From Phyllobacterium sp. YR531 (GTDB taxonomy: Bacteria > Pseudomonadota > Alphaproteobacteria > Rhizobiales > Rhizobiaceae): a DNA stretch of 64,000 nt. Positions 45,939 to 54,714 of this stretch are shown piece after piece. Numbering within the stretch: position 1 is the stretch's first letter; the number at the start of each line of letters is the position of its first letter. Made by a program: the position numbers and the translations under genes. The notes below the pieces were generated by a model. It did not search any database and was not told where the DNA came from. It saw only the letters and a program-made list of their open reading frames with translations. The stretch lies in the NCBI RefSeq assembly GCF_000282595.1, contig NZ_AKIZ01000002.1, forward strand, positions 1 through 64,000, in the 5' to 3' direction.

Positions 45939-45953
45939 GTTCTCTTTTTGTTC
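45939..45953 (+). promoter_or_regulatory. LexA (SOS) box, alphaproteobacterial type
   Basis: GTTC (45939-45942), 7 nt, GTTC (45950-45953): an exact match to the alphaproteobacterial LexA site GTTC-N7-GTTC. It ends 20 nt before the start codon of the Y-family polymerase gene and just after the recJ stop. Confidence 0.85.
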
Positions 45954-45973
45954 TGAATTGAGAGCAAATAATA

Positions 45974-47218
45974 ATGCGCAAACCTGTCTATGCCGAAAAG
46001 CTTTATCTGGATTTTGACAGCTTTTTCGCCAGCGCGGAACAGCAATTGATTCCGGCCTTGCAGGGCAGGCCGGTAGCGGTGGTGCCATTGGATTCGCCAC
46101 ATACAAGCGTAATTGCCGCTAGTCGACAGGCGAAGCCTTTTGGTATCAAAACAGGCACATCCGTCCGAGATGCTCGGGAAAAGTGCCCCGATATTGTGTT
46201 TATCGCGGCAAGGCCCGATGTCTACGTAAAGCTTCACAATCGTATTCTGGAAACGATTGAACGGTGCGTGCCTATTGCGGCTGTCCGTTCAATCGATGAA
46301 GTGGCCTGTCATTTGCTGGAATCTGAAGCAAGGCAAGCGCAGGCATTGGCGATACGTATCAAGCGCGTATTACGCGATGAGATTGGTCCCATTCTGACAT
46401 GTTCCATCGGAATCTCGTTCAACGAGCTCCTGGCCAAGATTGCTGCTGAAATGGACAAGCCGGATGGTTTTGTCCTGCTTGATCACTCCGATCTGCCGGG
46501 AAAGCTGACAGGTTTGGAATTACGCGATCTTCCCGGCATTTCCAAAGGTATGGAGAGCCGGTTGGAGCAGTCGGGAATCACAGACATTAAAGGCTTGTGG
46601 AGTCTTGCACCCAAACATGCTCGTGCCATTTGGAACAGCGTTGAGGGCGAACGATTTGTTTCAGCCTTGCATGGTTATGCTGTCGAAAAACCCGACACCG
46701 TGAAGCGTATGTTTGGGCATGGCCGTAACCTGCCACCAGATTGGCGGGCGCCGGAAAAAGTACTTCAATGTGCGAGATTATTAACCCTGAGCGCTGCACG
46801 GCGCTTACGCCGGTCGCACTATCGAGCTGCCGCCATGAGTTATACGGTCGGCGTTCGGAGGGACAGCCGGGTAACGCTGGAAGGGGAATTCCGACCTGCA
46901 CGCGACGATCGTAGTTTTCTCGACTGCCTGAGTGCTTTACATCGCAAAATGGTCGAGGCGGGCGAAATGCGCAATATAAGCTCGGTGACCGTGGTTTTGC
47001 ATAATCTTTCGGCGGAAGAAGAAGATGGGAAAGACTTGTTCGATACAGGTGAGAGTGTCAAACAACGCGTCCAGTGGGAAAGCGTCTCCGATGTCATAGA
47101 CAAGATCCGAGTCCGCCACGGATCGAAGGCGCTTAATCTGGGCCCCGCACAGGGCCCAGGTGATTATATCGGCTCGAAAATTGCATTTGGACGCATTCCC
47201 GAGCCTGAAGATTTTTAG
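45974..47218 (+). CDS. Y-family (DinB/UmuC-like) translesion DNA polymerase
   Basis: 414 residues. Catalytic palm: LYLDFDSFFASAEQ (first metal Asp), AASRQAKPFGIKTGTSVRDAREKCPDIVF, and RSIDEVACHLLESE in place of the common SIDEAFLD (keeps Asp and Glu). ILTCSIGISFNELLAKIAAEMDKPDG and LRDLPGISKGMESRLE give the thumb and HhH region; a little-finger domain follows. Ends in AFGRIPEPEDF, without an obvious QLxLF clamp-binding motif. It is divergent in sequence from standard DinB and has a LexA box at 45939-45953, so damage-inducible expression is expected. Confidence 0.92.
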   Translation: MRKPVYAEKLYLDFDSFFASAEQQLIPALQGRPVAVVPLDSPHTSVIAASRQAKPFGIKTGTSVRDAREKCPDIVFIAARPDVYVKLHNRILETIERCVPIAAVRSIDEVACHLLESEARQAQALAIRIKRVLRDEIGPILTCSIGISFNELLAKIAAEMDKPDGFVLLDHSDLPGKLTGLELRDLPGISKGMESRLEQSGITDIKGLWSLAPKHARAIWNSVEGERFVSALHGYAVEKPDTVKRMFGHGRNLPPDWRAPEKVLQCARLLTLSAARRLRRSHYRAAAMSYTVGVRRDSRVTLEGEFRPARDDRSFLDCLSALHRKMVEAGEMRNISSVTVVLHNLSAEEEDGKDLFDTGESVKQRVQWESVSDVIDKIRVRHGSKALNLGPAQGPGDYIGSKIAFGRIPEPEDF

Positions 47219-47236
47219 AAAAGGGCCCCGAGGAAA

Positions 47237-47878
47237 TCAGTAGGCTGCAGTAAAGCGTTGCTGCTTGTGCTTTGGATTGTGGGCTTCGTCGATAATCGCG
47301 ACGGCAAGATCACTGGCGCTGATTGCGCTCTTGCCTTCAGCATCAAACACAGGGTTTTCCTTGCCAAGACGGTACTTTCCGGTACGTGGACCCGGCGCAA
47401 GGTTAAACGGCGGTGAAACAAAGCTCCAATCGATAGCCGTTTCAGCGCGCAGATCAGTCAGCGCCTGTCTGGCACCCAAAGCGCCTTCCTTATATTCTGC
47501 GGGAAAATGTGCGCCATCAACGAACTGAGTTCCATCTTCTGCATATAGGCTTCCCGCACCGCCGATAACAATCAAACGCTTCACCCCAGCTGTTTTGGTT
47601 GCCTCAGTGATCGATTTGCTGGCTTTGATATGAACAGCCTGAATATCTGGCTCTGCCCATCCGGGGTTATAGGCGGAAATTACAACATCGTGGCCCTTAA
47701 GCTGTTCTGACAAGGCCGCAGTATCCAAAGCATCTGCTTCCACCGCTGTTACTCCACCCAGTTTTTCAACTTTTGCCGGATTGCGCACCAAGGCAGTAAC
47801 GCTATCCCCGCGGGCAGCGGCTTCTTTCAGTATTTCCTTGCCGACGAAACCGGTGGCACCGATCAATGCAATTTTCAT
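47237..47878 (-). CDS. NAD(P)-binding protein (COG2910 NADH-flavin reductase-like)
   Basis: 213 residues from ATG 47878 (AAGGAG six nt upstream; an adjacent in-frame ATG at 47881 is too close to it). Atypical SDR with GATGFVGKEILKEAAARGDSVTALVRNP, VISAYNPGWAEPDIQAVHIKASKSITEATKTAGVKRLIVIGGAGSLY, then SFVSPPFNLAPGPRTGKYRLG. Members of this group bind NAD(P)H and may reduce flavins or quinones. It is divergent from the HxlR regulator at 48007 with a palindrome between them. Confidence 0.88.
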   Translation of the reverse strand: MKIALIGATGFVGKEILKEAAARGDSVTALVRNPAKVEKLGGVTAVEADALDTAALSEQLKGHDVVISAYNPGWAEPDIQAVHIKASKSITEATKTAGVKRLIVIGGAGSLYAEDGTQFVDGAHFPAEYKEGALGARQALTDLRAETAIDWSFVSPPFNLAPGPRTGKYRLGKENPVFDAEGKSAISASDLAVAIIDEAHNPKHKQQRFTAAY

Positions 47879-47930
47879 CATATGCTCCTTGATGCAGGTA
47901 CGCATCGTTTTCTGGTTACTAACGATAACT

Positions 47931-47943
47931 ATCTATGATAGAT
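47931..47943. promoter_or_regulatory. palindrome between the oxidoreductase and HxlR genes
   Basis: ATCTAT-G-ATAGAT, perfect 6-bp arms with a single central base, 52 bp before the oxidoreductase start and 64 bp before the regulator start. Probable operator for the HxlR regulator; inferred from location. Confidence 0.55.
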
Positions 47944-48006
47944 GCGTTGAACTGAAAAGAACGCACTTTTTCCGTTTCAGGGCACACCAGAGTAACCGCC
48001 CTAACC

Positions 48007-48435
48007 ATGGTGATGACAATGAGCATACACGCAAATGCCAGTAGCAATGTGCCATTGCTGGAATCCATGCCCGCAATGAGGGCAGAAGGCGGTGACCTAT
48101 GTCCTATGCGGGAAGTTCTCGACCTTGTGGGCGATTCATGGAGCATGCTCACAATCATCAATCTGCAGTCTGGACCACGACGCTTCAACGTACTACGGCG
48201 AATGATTCAGGGCATTTCGCAGCGCATGTTAACGGTAACTCTTCGTTCGCTTGAACGCGATGGACTGGTTCTGCGCACTGTCAAGCCGACTTCACCTCCC
48301 GAGGTCACATATGCGCTCACCGAGATTGGTCATTCTATTGCGGTTCCAGTGGGGGCTTTGGGGGAATGGGCAGTGACAAATCGTGATCATCTGCGCAGTG
48401 CCCGCGCAGCATTTGATTCTACAAAGATAGAATAA
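48007..48435 (+). CDS. HxlR family transcriptional regulator
   Basis: 142 residues. MarR/HxlR-like winged helix: CPMREVLDLVGDSWSMLTIINLQSGPRRFNVLRRMIQGISQRMLTVTLRSLERDGLV, the HxlR signature with an N-terminal Cys, then RTVKPTSPPEVTYALTEIG. Members with that Cys respond to electrophiles or oxidants. Divergent from the NAD(P)-binding protein gene, which it most likely regulates. Start 48007 is one of three in-frame candidates within five codons. Confidence 0.93.
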   Translation: MVMTMSIHANASSNVPLLESMPAMRAEGGDLCPMREVLDLVGDSWSMLTIINLQSGPRRFNVLRRMIQGISQRMLTVTLRSLERDGLVLRTVKPTSPPEVTYALTEIGHSIAVPVGALGEWAVTNRDHLRSARAAFDSTKIE

Positions 48436-48497
48436 GGGAACTGTCCCAACTGCCTCGCGTTCCTTCAGTTCAAGCAATGTTTGAAGGGAGAAATGCG

Positions 48498-48686
48498 ATG
48501 CCAGCCAAATCTCAAGCGCAGCAAAAAGCTGCGGGAGCTGCTCTTTCCGCAAAACGCGGCGACACGAAGAAGAGTGAACTGAAGGGCGCGTCGAAGAGTA
48601 TGTACGAGTCGATGAATGAGAAGCAGCTCGAAGAGTTTGCAGAAACTGATCGCAAAAACTTACCGAAGAAAAAGACAAAGAGCTGA
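48498..48686 (+). CDS. DUF3008 family small basic protein
   Basis: 62 residues from ATG 48498 with GAAGGGAG upstream. Highly charged, low-complexity: MPAKSQAQQKAAGAALSAKRG, KGASKSMYESMNEKQLEEFAET, and a Lys-rich tail KKKTKS. This is the DUF3008 pattern, similar to general-stress or conidiation-like small proteins. The function is unknown; the sequence suggests a disordered, possibly nucleic-acid-associated stress protein. Confidence 0.88.
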   Translation: MPAKSQAQQKAAGAALSAKRGDTKKSELKGASKSMYESMNEKQLEEFAETDRKNLPKKKTKS

Positions 48687-48703
48687 TTTTTCGGCGCGCG
48701 CTG

Positions 48704-49696
48704 TCACTGACAGATGCGCGCCTCACAGCTTTTGCCATGGCATCCGAGGTCAAGATGCAGATTGCCCTGATGTGCCGCATCTCCATCCGGCCCGATAACT
48801 GTCATAAATCGCTCACAGCTCGCTTTGTGCAGTGACGACCAGAATGCCTGCTCTTCAGGTTTTCCTTTCCAACCAGAGCCAAGCTCTGTCGTTTTTCCAT
48901 TCTTGAATTTGAACGAAACGATATCAAGCGCATTGGCAAAAGCGTGTTCGGATACACGGCCTTTATGGCCGTTATTGACTTTTCGGCACTGATAGTCGGA
49001 GCCAGTTGTTATGCTTTCAATCTCGGCACCGAAGTTCTTTTTCGCTTCCTTTTGGATCTCTATCACCCAGTTTGCCAGCGATCCCGCCATCGCGCAGTTG
49101 GTTGTGATAGGTGCGGCCAACTTTACCGGATTATCCTTGCCTATCGCGGTAATTTTTAATGGCGAACGTTCTCCGCATGTTCCTTCCGATAGTGGCGGCA
49201 CCAATTCACCCTGTACTTCGCCATTCATAATAGCGGGGCAGGCGTTCTGATACACCCGGTCCGGCGACGTGGCAGGGTCTGACTTTTCAGCCGGTTCGTC
49301 ACGCTCCGGTTTTTCTTCACTCTGCTGATCTGGTTTGGGTCCCAGTTGCTCTGTCTTTGGCTGTTCGACGGGCTTTTCCGCAGGCTTGATGTCAGGAACG
49401 GGTTCCGCCGGTTTCTGATCAGGTACAGGTGTTTCCTGTGGATCCGCTTTCTGCATCTCTTCCGCTGGTTTCTCTTCAGGCTTTGGAGCCTCCGTAGCAG
49501 CTGCAGCACGTGGATTCTCCGATGGGACCGGCGGAATGACGGGTAAAGGGGGGGTGGCTGTTCTGCTTTGGTGACCACGCCTGTGACGGGCATCTGCACC
49601 GTCCACCGAATTAACGAGCGCCAGACTTGAAATAGATGCGGTAAGGGATAGGAGGACGAATAGATTGAAACGCGACGGACGCGAGAATAGGGTCAT
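48704..49696 (-). CDS. extensin-like C-terminal domain protein
   Basis: 330 residues. N-terminal hydrophobic signal (LFVLLSLTASISSLALVNS), a ~100-residue Pro/Glu/Lys-rich linker, then the ExtensinlikeC (pfam06904-type) domain: CPAIMNGEVQGELVPPLSEGTCGERSPLKI, MAGSLANWVIEIQ, TGSDYQCRKVNNGHKGRVSEHAFANALDIVSF and DAAHQGNLHLDLGCHGKSCEARICQ. The SEHAxANALD...HxDL arrangement resembles peptidoglycan-acting D-Ala metallopeptidase-like folds. Periplasmic, probably anchored; role in the cell envelope inferred from family. Confidence 0.9.
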   Translation of the reverse strand: MTLFSRPSRFNLFVLLSLTASISSLALVNSVDGADARHRRGHQSRTATPPLPVIPPVPSENPRAAAATEAPKPEEKPAEEMQKADPQETPVPDQKPAEPVPDIKPAEKPVEQPKTEQLGPKPDQQSEEKPERDEPAEKSDPATSPDRVYQNACPAIMNGEVQGELVPPLSEGTCGERSPLKITAIGKDNPVKLAAPITTNCAMAGSLANWVIEIQKEAKKNFGAEIESITTGSDYQCRKVNNGHKGRVSEHAFANALDIVSFKFKNGKTTELGSGWKGKPEEQAFWSSLHKASCERFMTVIGPDGDAAHQGNLHLDLGCHGKSCEARICQ

Positions 49697-49791
49697 TATC
49701 GGCTCTACTCCTGTTTGAGCGTATACCCTAACGTGCGAAGCCTGACATCGGTTTCAATTTATGTGAGCCGTTGAAACATCAGCTGCACAGT

Positions 49792-50139
49792 TCAATCAGC
49801 TTCCCACATCAAAATTTCATATGGAGAACGCGACTCGTGCCCGTAAGTAGTTACTACCGCTGGTGTTAGACGTCCCTTCTTGGACAGGGGCCCAATTACC
49901 TCTTTTAGATCTTTCCACGACATCGTGTTCTCGGCTCTAAAGTATGCGCAAGTAGCGCCCGTTGATTGAATCTGTTGAATAACGCTTGATATGTTTGCAG
50001 CAGACTGTTGATTGAAAAAAAGATGCCCATCTGTCTTTGCGGTAATGTATATAGGCGGTTTGGTTTTATCGCAGGCCGCCCATGAAAGAGATGGCGATAG
50101 AAAAAACAATAAAGATAAAACAAAGAATTCTGATGACAT
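49792..50139 (-). CDS. secreted protein resembling an ExbD/TolR periplasmic domain
   Basis: 115 residues. A clear signal peptide (FVLSLLFFLSPSLSWA, cleavage before ACDKT) leaves a mature ~95-residue protein with the pattern IYITAKTDGHLFFNQQSA, ISSVIQQIQ, CAYFRAENTMSWKDLKEVIGPLSKKGRLTPAVVTTY. This follows the order of the ExbD/TolR periplasmic domain (I.V..DG..Y.N, L...L, V.I.AD...Y..V..V....K.G), but with a cleavable signal and two Cys rather than a membrane anchor. No exbB or tonB is nearby. The similarity is by eye; the region is AT-rich relative to its neighbours. Confidence 0.65.
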   Translation of the reverse strand: MSSEFFVLSLLFFLSPSLSWAACDKTKPPIYITAKTDGHLFFNQQSAANISSVIQQIQSTGATCAYFRAENTMSWKDLKEVIGPLSKKGRLTPAVVTTYGHESRSPYEILMWEAD

Positions 50140-50237
50140 TGAAAATCCCGTATAAAATTGGTTAGCAAAAATTCATTGATAGCTGCGAATACATAACTGC
50201 ACAATTTGAGTTAGGGTCTGCTGAAAAGTCAACCGCG

Positions 50238-50266
50238 CTTGACATCGCGCAACCTTCACACTAGAA
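50238..50266 (+). promoter_or_regulatory. candidate rpsD promoter
   Basis: CTTGAC (50238-50243), 17 nt, CTAGAA (50261-50266). The -35 is a perfect match to the alphaproteobacterial housekeeping consensus and the spacing is optimal. Confidence 0.65.
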
Positions 50267-50441
50267 GCCACAACAACGCAGGGCCTAACAGCTCTGCGTT
50301 TCATTTGACGTGTCCCGTGAGTGATCTCGCAAAGCGTGCGTGGGTCGTTCTGTCAGTCTTCGAAAACGGAAGGCAGAGGAGGGCGCGTTTCCTTGAGCCA
50401 GGGTGTTAAGCCTTGGTTTGGTTTTGTTGAAAGGAAATGCG
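50267..50441 (+). other. rpsD leader with hairpin
   Basis: About 170 nt between the promoter candidate and the rpsD start. Near its 5' end a stem AACGCAG (50275-50281) / CTGCGTT (50294-50300) is visible. The whole 50140-50441 interval otherwise holds no gene. S4 autoregulates translation of its operons in many bacteria, so a structured leader is plausible, but I cannot assign a known leader class. Confidence 0.4.
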
Positions 50442-51059
50442 ATGAGCAAGCGCGAATCGTCCAAGTATAAAATTGATCGCCGTCTTGGCGAGAACATCTG
50501 GGGTCGTCCTAAGTCCCCTGTAAACCGCCGTGAATATGGCCCAGGCCAACACGGTCAGCGCCGCAAGAGCAAGCTGTCTGACTTCGGTGTTCAGCTACGT
50601 GCAAAGCAGAAGCTCAAGGGCTTCTATGGCGACATTTCGGAGAAGCAGTTCCGCAAGACCTATGAAGAAGCATCACGTCGCAAGGGCGATACTGGTGAAC
50701 AGCTCATTGGTCTTCTGGAGTCGCGTCTGGATGCGATCGTGTACCGCGCAAAGTTCGTTCCAACGATCTTCGCAGCGCGTCAGTTCGTCAACCATGGCCA
50801 CGTGAATGTAAACGGTCGTCGCACCAACATTCAGTCTTACATCTGCAAGGCTGGCGACGTGATCGAAGTTCGCGAAAAGTCAAAGCAGCTCGTGATTGTT
50901 CTGGAAGCCGTTCAGCTTGCTGAGCGCGATGTTCCTGAATACATCGAAGTTGACCACACCAAGATGGTTGCCAAGTACAACCGCGTTCCGGCCTTCTCGG
51001 ATGTGCCATACGCTGTACAGATGGAACCAAATCTGGTCGTCGAATTCTACTCGCGTTAA
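50442..51059 (+). CDS. rpsD: 30S ribosomal protein S4
   Basis: 205 residues from ATG 50442 (AAAGGAAA upstream; the longer in-frame reading is excluded by this). S4 features: [51 protein letters not shown], and the S4 RNA-binding domain [42 protein letters not shown]. Primary 16S rRNA binder in 30S assembly. It stands alone as in other rhizobia, followed by an intrinsic terminator. Confidence 0.98.
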   Translation: MSKRESSKYKIDRRLGENIWGRPKSPVNRREYGPGQHGQRRKSKLSDFGVQLRAKQKLKGFYGDISEKQFRKTYEEASRRKGDTGEQLIGLLESRLDAIVYRAKFVPTIFAARQFVNHGHVNVNGRRTNIQSYICKAGDVIEVREKSKQLVIVLEAVQLAERDVPEYIEVDHTKMVAKYNRVPAFSDVPYAVQMEPNLVVEFYSR

Positions 51060-51078
51060 TCGGGTATTGAAGTTCTTG

Positions 51079-51113
51079 AAAAAGCCGCCTGGAGCAATCC
51101 TGGCGGCTTTTTT
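51079..51113 (+). terminator. intrinsic terminator after rpsD
   Basis: AAAGCCGCC (51081-51089) / GGCGGCTTT (51102-51110), extended by GGA/TCC around a GCAA loop, followed by TTTT. Confidence 0.9.
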
Positions 51114-51139
51114 GTTGCAGGATCAAAGAGGAAGCGGGA

Positions 51140-52069
51140 ATGACTGAACTACAATCCATTGTTGACAGTGTTTATCGCGATCTTTCAGACAGGATCGGCG
51201 AGGGCAAGCTTGCTGACTATATTCCCGAACTGGCAACAGTTGATGCCAAACAGTTCGGCATAGCTCTGGTGACCGTGGATGGACAAGTTCACTCTGCAGG
51301 CGATGCGGAAACCTCTTTTTCGATACAGAGTATTTCCAAGGTTTTTACGCTGACTTTGGCGCTCGGCAAAATTGGTGACGGGCTGTGGAAGAGGGTTGGG
51401 CGCGAACCATCCGGAAATGCATTCAACTCCATTGTGCAGCTCGAACAGGAGAAGGGCAAACCGCGTAACCCCTTTATCAATGCCGGTGCGATCGCCGTGG
51501 CCGACGTTGTTTTGGCTGGCCATGCTCCAAAAGAAGCAATTGCAGAGATTGTCCAGTTCATCCGTCAATTGGCGGATGATGATACGATTGCCATCGATCA
51601 TAATGTGGCGCGTTCGGAAACCAACACCGGATATCGCAATGTAGCACTCGCCAACTTCATGAGATCATTCAATAATCTCAATCATCCGGCCGAACATGTC
51701 CTAGGCGTGTATTTCCATCACTGCGCGGTAGCCATGTCTTGCCACCAGCTTGCGCATGCGGGACTATATCTTGCTTCGGCAGGGCGCAATCCGCTCAGCG
51801 GTGGCAGTGTGGTTTCACCGAGCCGTGCACGCCGGATCAATGCCCTGATGCTTATGTGCGGTCACTATGACGGGTCGGGAGATTTTGCTTACCGGGTTGG
51901 CCTGCCGGGCAAAAGCGGTGTCGGCGGTGGCATTCTTGCAATAGCGCCGGGCAAGGCTTCTATTGCTGTATGGTCACCGGGGTTGAACGAGAACGGCAAT
52001 TCGCAGCTGGGCTCTGCAGCGCTGGAGCTTCTGGCGCAGCGCACAGGCTGGTCAGTCTTCGGACAGTGA
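51140..52069 (+). CDS. glsA: glutaminase
   Basis: 309 residues, GGAAGCGGG upstream. Serine-dependent beta-lactamase-like glutaminase: [20 protein letters not shown] (catalytic Ser-x-x-Lys), [59 protein letters not shown] and [35 protein letters not shown]. Hydrolyses glutamine to glutamate and ammonia; may contribute to acid resistance. Follows rpsD after its terminator. Confidence 0.96.
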   Translation: MTELQSIVDSVYRDLSDRIGEGKLADYIPELATVDAKQFGIALVTVDGQVHSAGDAETSFSIQSISKVFTLTLALGKIGDGLWKRVGREPSGNAFNSIVQLEQEKGKPRNPFINAGAIAVADVVLAGHAPKEAIAEIVQFIRQLADDDTIAIDHNVARSETNTGYRNVALANFMRSFNNLNHPAEHVLGVYFHHCAVAMSCHQLAHAGLYLASAGRNPLSGGSVVSPSRARRINALMLMCGHYDGSGDFAYRVGLPGKSGVGGGILAIAPGKASIAVWSPGLNENGNSQLGSAALELLAQRTGWSVFGQ

Positions 52070-52126
52070 CAAAGCCTTGCATTGCTGGCGCTTGCGAGGC
52101 AATGAAGGGCCTTAAGAGGTGTTCCC

Positions 52127-53017
52127 ATGACTATTCATGATCTGGAAATTGCTGAAGCTTCCGGCTGCCATCCGATGTTTCTCGGCGTTCAATCCAATGT
52201 CGAGTTCAACAAGCTCCGAAAACGATTACTGCGCAACACACGGCAGGCTCTTGAAGATTTCGCGATGGTCAAGCCGGGGGAGCGCTGGCTGATCGGACTT
52301 TCGGGCGGCAAGGATTCCTATGGCTTGCTCGCTCTCTTGCTCGATCTGAAATGGCGTGGATTGCTTCCGGTCGAATTGATTGCCTGCAATCTCGATCAAG
52401 GGCAGCCTAATTTTCCCAAGCATATTCTGCCCGATTTCCTGACTCGTCACGGGATCCAACACCGCATTGAGTACAAGGATACCTATTCAATCGTTACCGA
52501 TAAGGTAGCCGAAAATCAGACCTATTGCTCACTTTGCTCGCGGCTGCGGCGTGGGCACCTTTATCGCGTGGCGCGTGAAGAAGGTTGCTCGGCCTTGGTT
52601 CTTGGCCACCACCGCGAAGACATTCTCGAAACATTCTTGATGAATCTGTTTCATGGCGGCAGGCTTGCGGCGATGCCGCCGAAACTGCTCAACGATGATG
52701 GCGACCTGATGCTATTGCGTCCTTTGAGCTACTGCGCCGAGGATGATCTGGAAAAATTTGCCCAGGCAATGCAGTTTCCCATTATACCTTGCGACCTTTG
52801 CGGTAGTCAGGACGGACTTCAGCGTAACATGATGAAAGCCATGCTCTCCGACATCGAGAAACGCATGCCGGGCCGCAAGGAAATCATGATCCGCGCCCTT
52901 GCCAATACACGGCCAAGCCATTTGTTGGATCGCAAAATCTTTGATTTTGCAGGGCTTTCATTGAGGCTGGAAGAGCCTTCCGACAGTGAGATAGTGCTCG
53001 CCGATTATAGGAAATAG
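52127..53017 (+). CDS. ttcA: tRNA 2-thiocytidine(32) synthetase TtcA
   Basis: 296 residues. PP-loop ATPase motif [17 protein letters not shown], followed by the conserved Cys pair [14 protein letters not shown] and the third Cys region [14 protein letters not shown] that bind the Fe-S cluster, and [20 protein letters not shown]. Thiolates C32 of certain tRNAs. Its stop codon overlaps the first base of a 16-bp palindrome. Confidence 0.95.
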   Translation: MTIHDLEIAEASGCHPMFLGVQSNVEFNKLRKRLLRNTRQALEDFAMVKPGERWLIGLSGGKDSYGLLALLLDLKWRGLLPVELIACNLDQGQPNFPKHILPDFLTRHGIQHRIEYKDTYSIVTDKVAENQTYCSLCSRLRRGHLYRVAREEGCSALVLGHHREDILETFLMNLFHGGRLAAMPPKLLNDDGDLMLLRPLSYCAEDDLEKFAQAMQFPIIPCDLCGSQDGLQRNMMKAMLSDIEKRMPGRKEIMIRALANTRPSHLLDRKIFDFAGLSLRLEEPSDSEIVLADYRK

Positions 53018-53032
53018 TTCTCAGCTGAGAAC
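53017..53032. repeat. perfect 16-bp palindrome at the ttcA stop
   Basis: GTTCTCAGCTGAGAAC is fully self-complementary and begins at the last base of the ttcA stop codon. As DNA it looks like a dimeric protein-binding site; as RNA it would have no loop. No known operator is assigned. Confidence 0.6.
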
Positions 53033-53074
53033 AAATTCCCATGTTGAAATCAAACGAGCAAGCTTATCGTAATG

Positions 53075-53121
53075 TAGGGAAAGAACCCGGAATACTTCCG
53101 GTATTCCTGGCTCTTTCCCTA
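53075..53121. terminator. long hairpin between ttcA and the MFS gene
   Basis: Outer arms TAGGGAAAGA (53075-53084) / TCTTTCCCTA (53112-53121) enclose inner arms GGAATAC (53089-53095) / GTATTCC (53101-53107). It lies between the convergent ttcA and MFS genes and probably acts as a bidirectional terminator, although a clean T run is lacking. Confidence 0.5.
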
Positions 53122-53230
53122 TAATTTTCACTGCATTTTGCGGAATTTTGCTCGCATTTTTTGCGTTGAAATGTGGCGAAAACTGGCTTTTTCAAGGCAG
53201 TCCCGCCATAATTCATGTTTGGCGAAATAC

Positions 53231-54478
53231 TTAAACCGGCTTGTTATGCGGTTTAAACAATCTTCCACGTTCAGCGATAAGCACGAACACCAGACCAATC
53301 AATGACAGGACGAAGAAGCCCGCCACCAGTGGCGTGGTCGTGCCGTCAAAAGCCTGCCCGATCAATGCACCGATCGCACCGCCGCCAGCGGTTCCCATGA
53401 AGCCGAGCACCGATGATGCGGTGCCAGCGACATGGCCCAATGGCTCCATGGCAAGCGAATTGAAGTTGGAGCCGATCCAGCCAAACTGGAACATGGCCAC
53501 TGCAAAAAACAGCAGATAGATCAGGAACGGCGTGGGATGCGGACCAAACAGCGTCACCAGCAGCCAGAGGGCATTAATCGTCAGGAAGGCGAGCAGCGCA
53601 CCGTGGGAGAGGCGGCGCATGCCGAAGCGCCCAACGAAGCGGGAATTTACGAACGATGAGAACGCCATGGTTACGGCTACCGCTGCAAACGCAACGGGGA
53701 ACCACACGCCGAGCTGATAGATGCCAACATAGATTTGTTGTGCGGAATTGATGAACCCGAACAGCGCGCCGAAGATGAACGCGCTTGCCAATGTGTAGCA
53801 AAGGGCAACACGGTTGGTCAGAACGATGATAAAACCGCGTGTCACTGACTTCAGCGTAAAGGGACGTACATCTGCCGGATCAAGTGTTTCCGGAAGACGA
53901 ATGTAAACCCACAACGTTACCGCAGCGGCGATCACTGCCATGAAAATGAAGATCAGGTGCCAGTTGCCAAACAGCATGACCGCTTGGCCTGTGCCAGGCG
54001 CAATAACCGGAACCACCATGAAAACCATCATGATCAGCGACATGACTTCTGCCATCATCCGCCCGCCATAGACGTCACGCACAATCGATATGGTGATCAC
54101 ACGTGTTGCAGCAGATCCAATACCCTGAAGCAGGCGGAAGGCAAGCAACGACGCGAAACTTGGTACGAATACGCAAGCCATTGCCGATAGAATATAGATG
54201 GTCAATCCGACAAACATTGGCTTGCGGCGACCGAAGCGATCAGAGATAGGGCCATAGAACAATTGAGAGATGGCAAAGCCCATCAAATAGGCGGAGATGA
54301 CGTACTGGCGATGATTTTCGCTTGCTACGCCAAGGCTTGCTCCGATTTCCTGCAGACCGGGCAGCATAATATCGATAGCAAGCGCGTTCAGCGCCATAAG
54401 GGCTGCCATCATTGCAATAAACTCAACCTTGGACATGCCGCCAAGATTAGGAGTTGAGCTCGTGGTGGACGTATTCAT
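53231..54478 (-). CDS. Bcr/CflA family multidrug efflux MFS transporter
   Basis: 415 residues from ATG 54478. Twelve hydrophobic helices; DHA1-type motifs: ALAIDIMLPGLQEIGASLG in TM1 (motif D1), YGPISDRFGRRKPMFVGLTIY (motif A), RLLQGIGSAATRVITISIVRDVYG (motif B-like), and MVVPVIAPGTGQAV (motif C). This is the Bcr/CflA pattern. It exports small drugs or dipeptides by proton antiport. Substrate is inferred from family only. Confidence 0.9.
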   Translation of the reverse strand: MNTSTTSSTPNLGGMSKVEFIAMMAALMALNALAIDIMLPGLQEIGASLGVASENHRQYVISAYLMGFAISQLFYGPISDRFGRRKPMFVGLTIYILSAMACVFVPSFASLLAFRLLQGIGSAATRVITISIVRDVYGGRMMAEVMSLIMMVFMVVPVIAPGTGQAVMLFGNWHLIFIFMAVIAAAVTLWVYIRLPETLDPADVRPFTLKSVTRGFIIVLTNRVALCYTLASAFIFGALFGFINSAQQIYVGIYQLGVWFPVAFAAVAVTMAFSSFVNSRFVGRFGMRRLSHGALLAFLTINALWLLVTLFGPHPTPFLIYLLFFAVAMFQFGWIGSNFNSLAMEPLGHVAGTASSVLGFMGTAGGGAIGALIGQAFDGTTTPLVAGFFVLSLIGLVFVLIAERGRLFKPHNKPV

Positions 54479-54639
54479 TTTCAAACCTGCAAACATTGTC
54501 TGCTCAGACTCGAGACATCGCAGCCAGACGGAGAATCTTTAGTCGCCGATCGACGGGTTTGAACCTCGTTTTCCCGGTTGCTAAAGCAGCTCTGGTTGAC
54601 TGCCATGGCTGGAATCCCTGCGGACCCTCAAACAACGAC

Positions 54640-54666
54640 AAAGGCGTCGGAGTGTCCGACGCCTTT
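54640..54666. terminator. terminator downstream of grxD
   Basis: Perfect 12-bp stem AAAGGCGTCGGA (54640-54651) / TCCGACGCCTTT (54655-54666) with a GTG loop, 48 bp past the grxD stop on the minus strand. Confidence 0.75.
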
Positions 54667-54714
54667 AGAATATAATTCCGCTAAAGCGCGGAATAGACTG
54701 ATTTTATTGCGTAA

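Noticed and set aside
54661-54685. Second ICE-like motif (TTTAGAATATAATTCC) near grxD
   Set aside because: Arm spacing and symmetry do not fit TTTAGAA-N3-TTCTAAA, and it lies downstream of grxD at a terminator.
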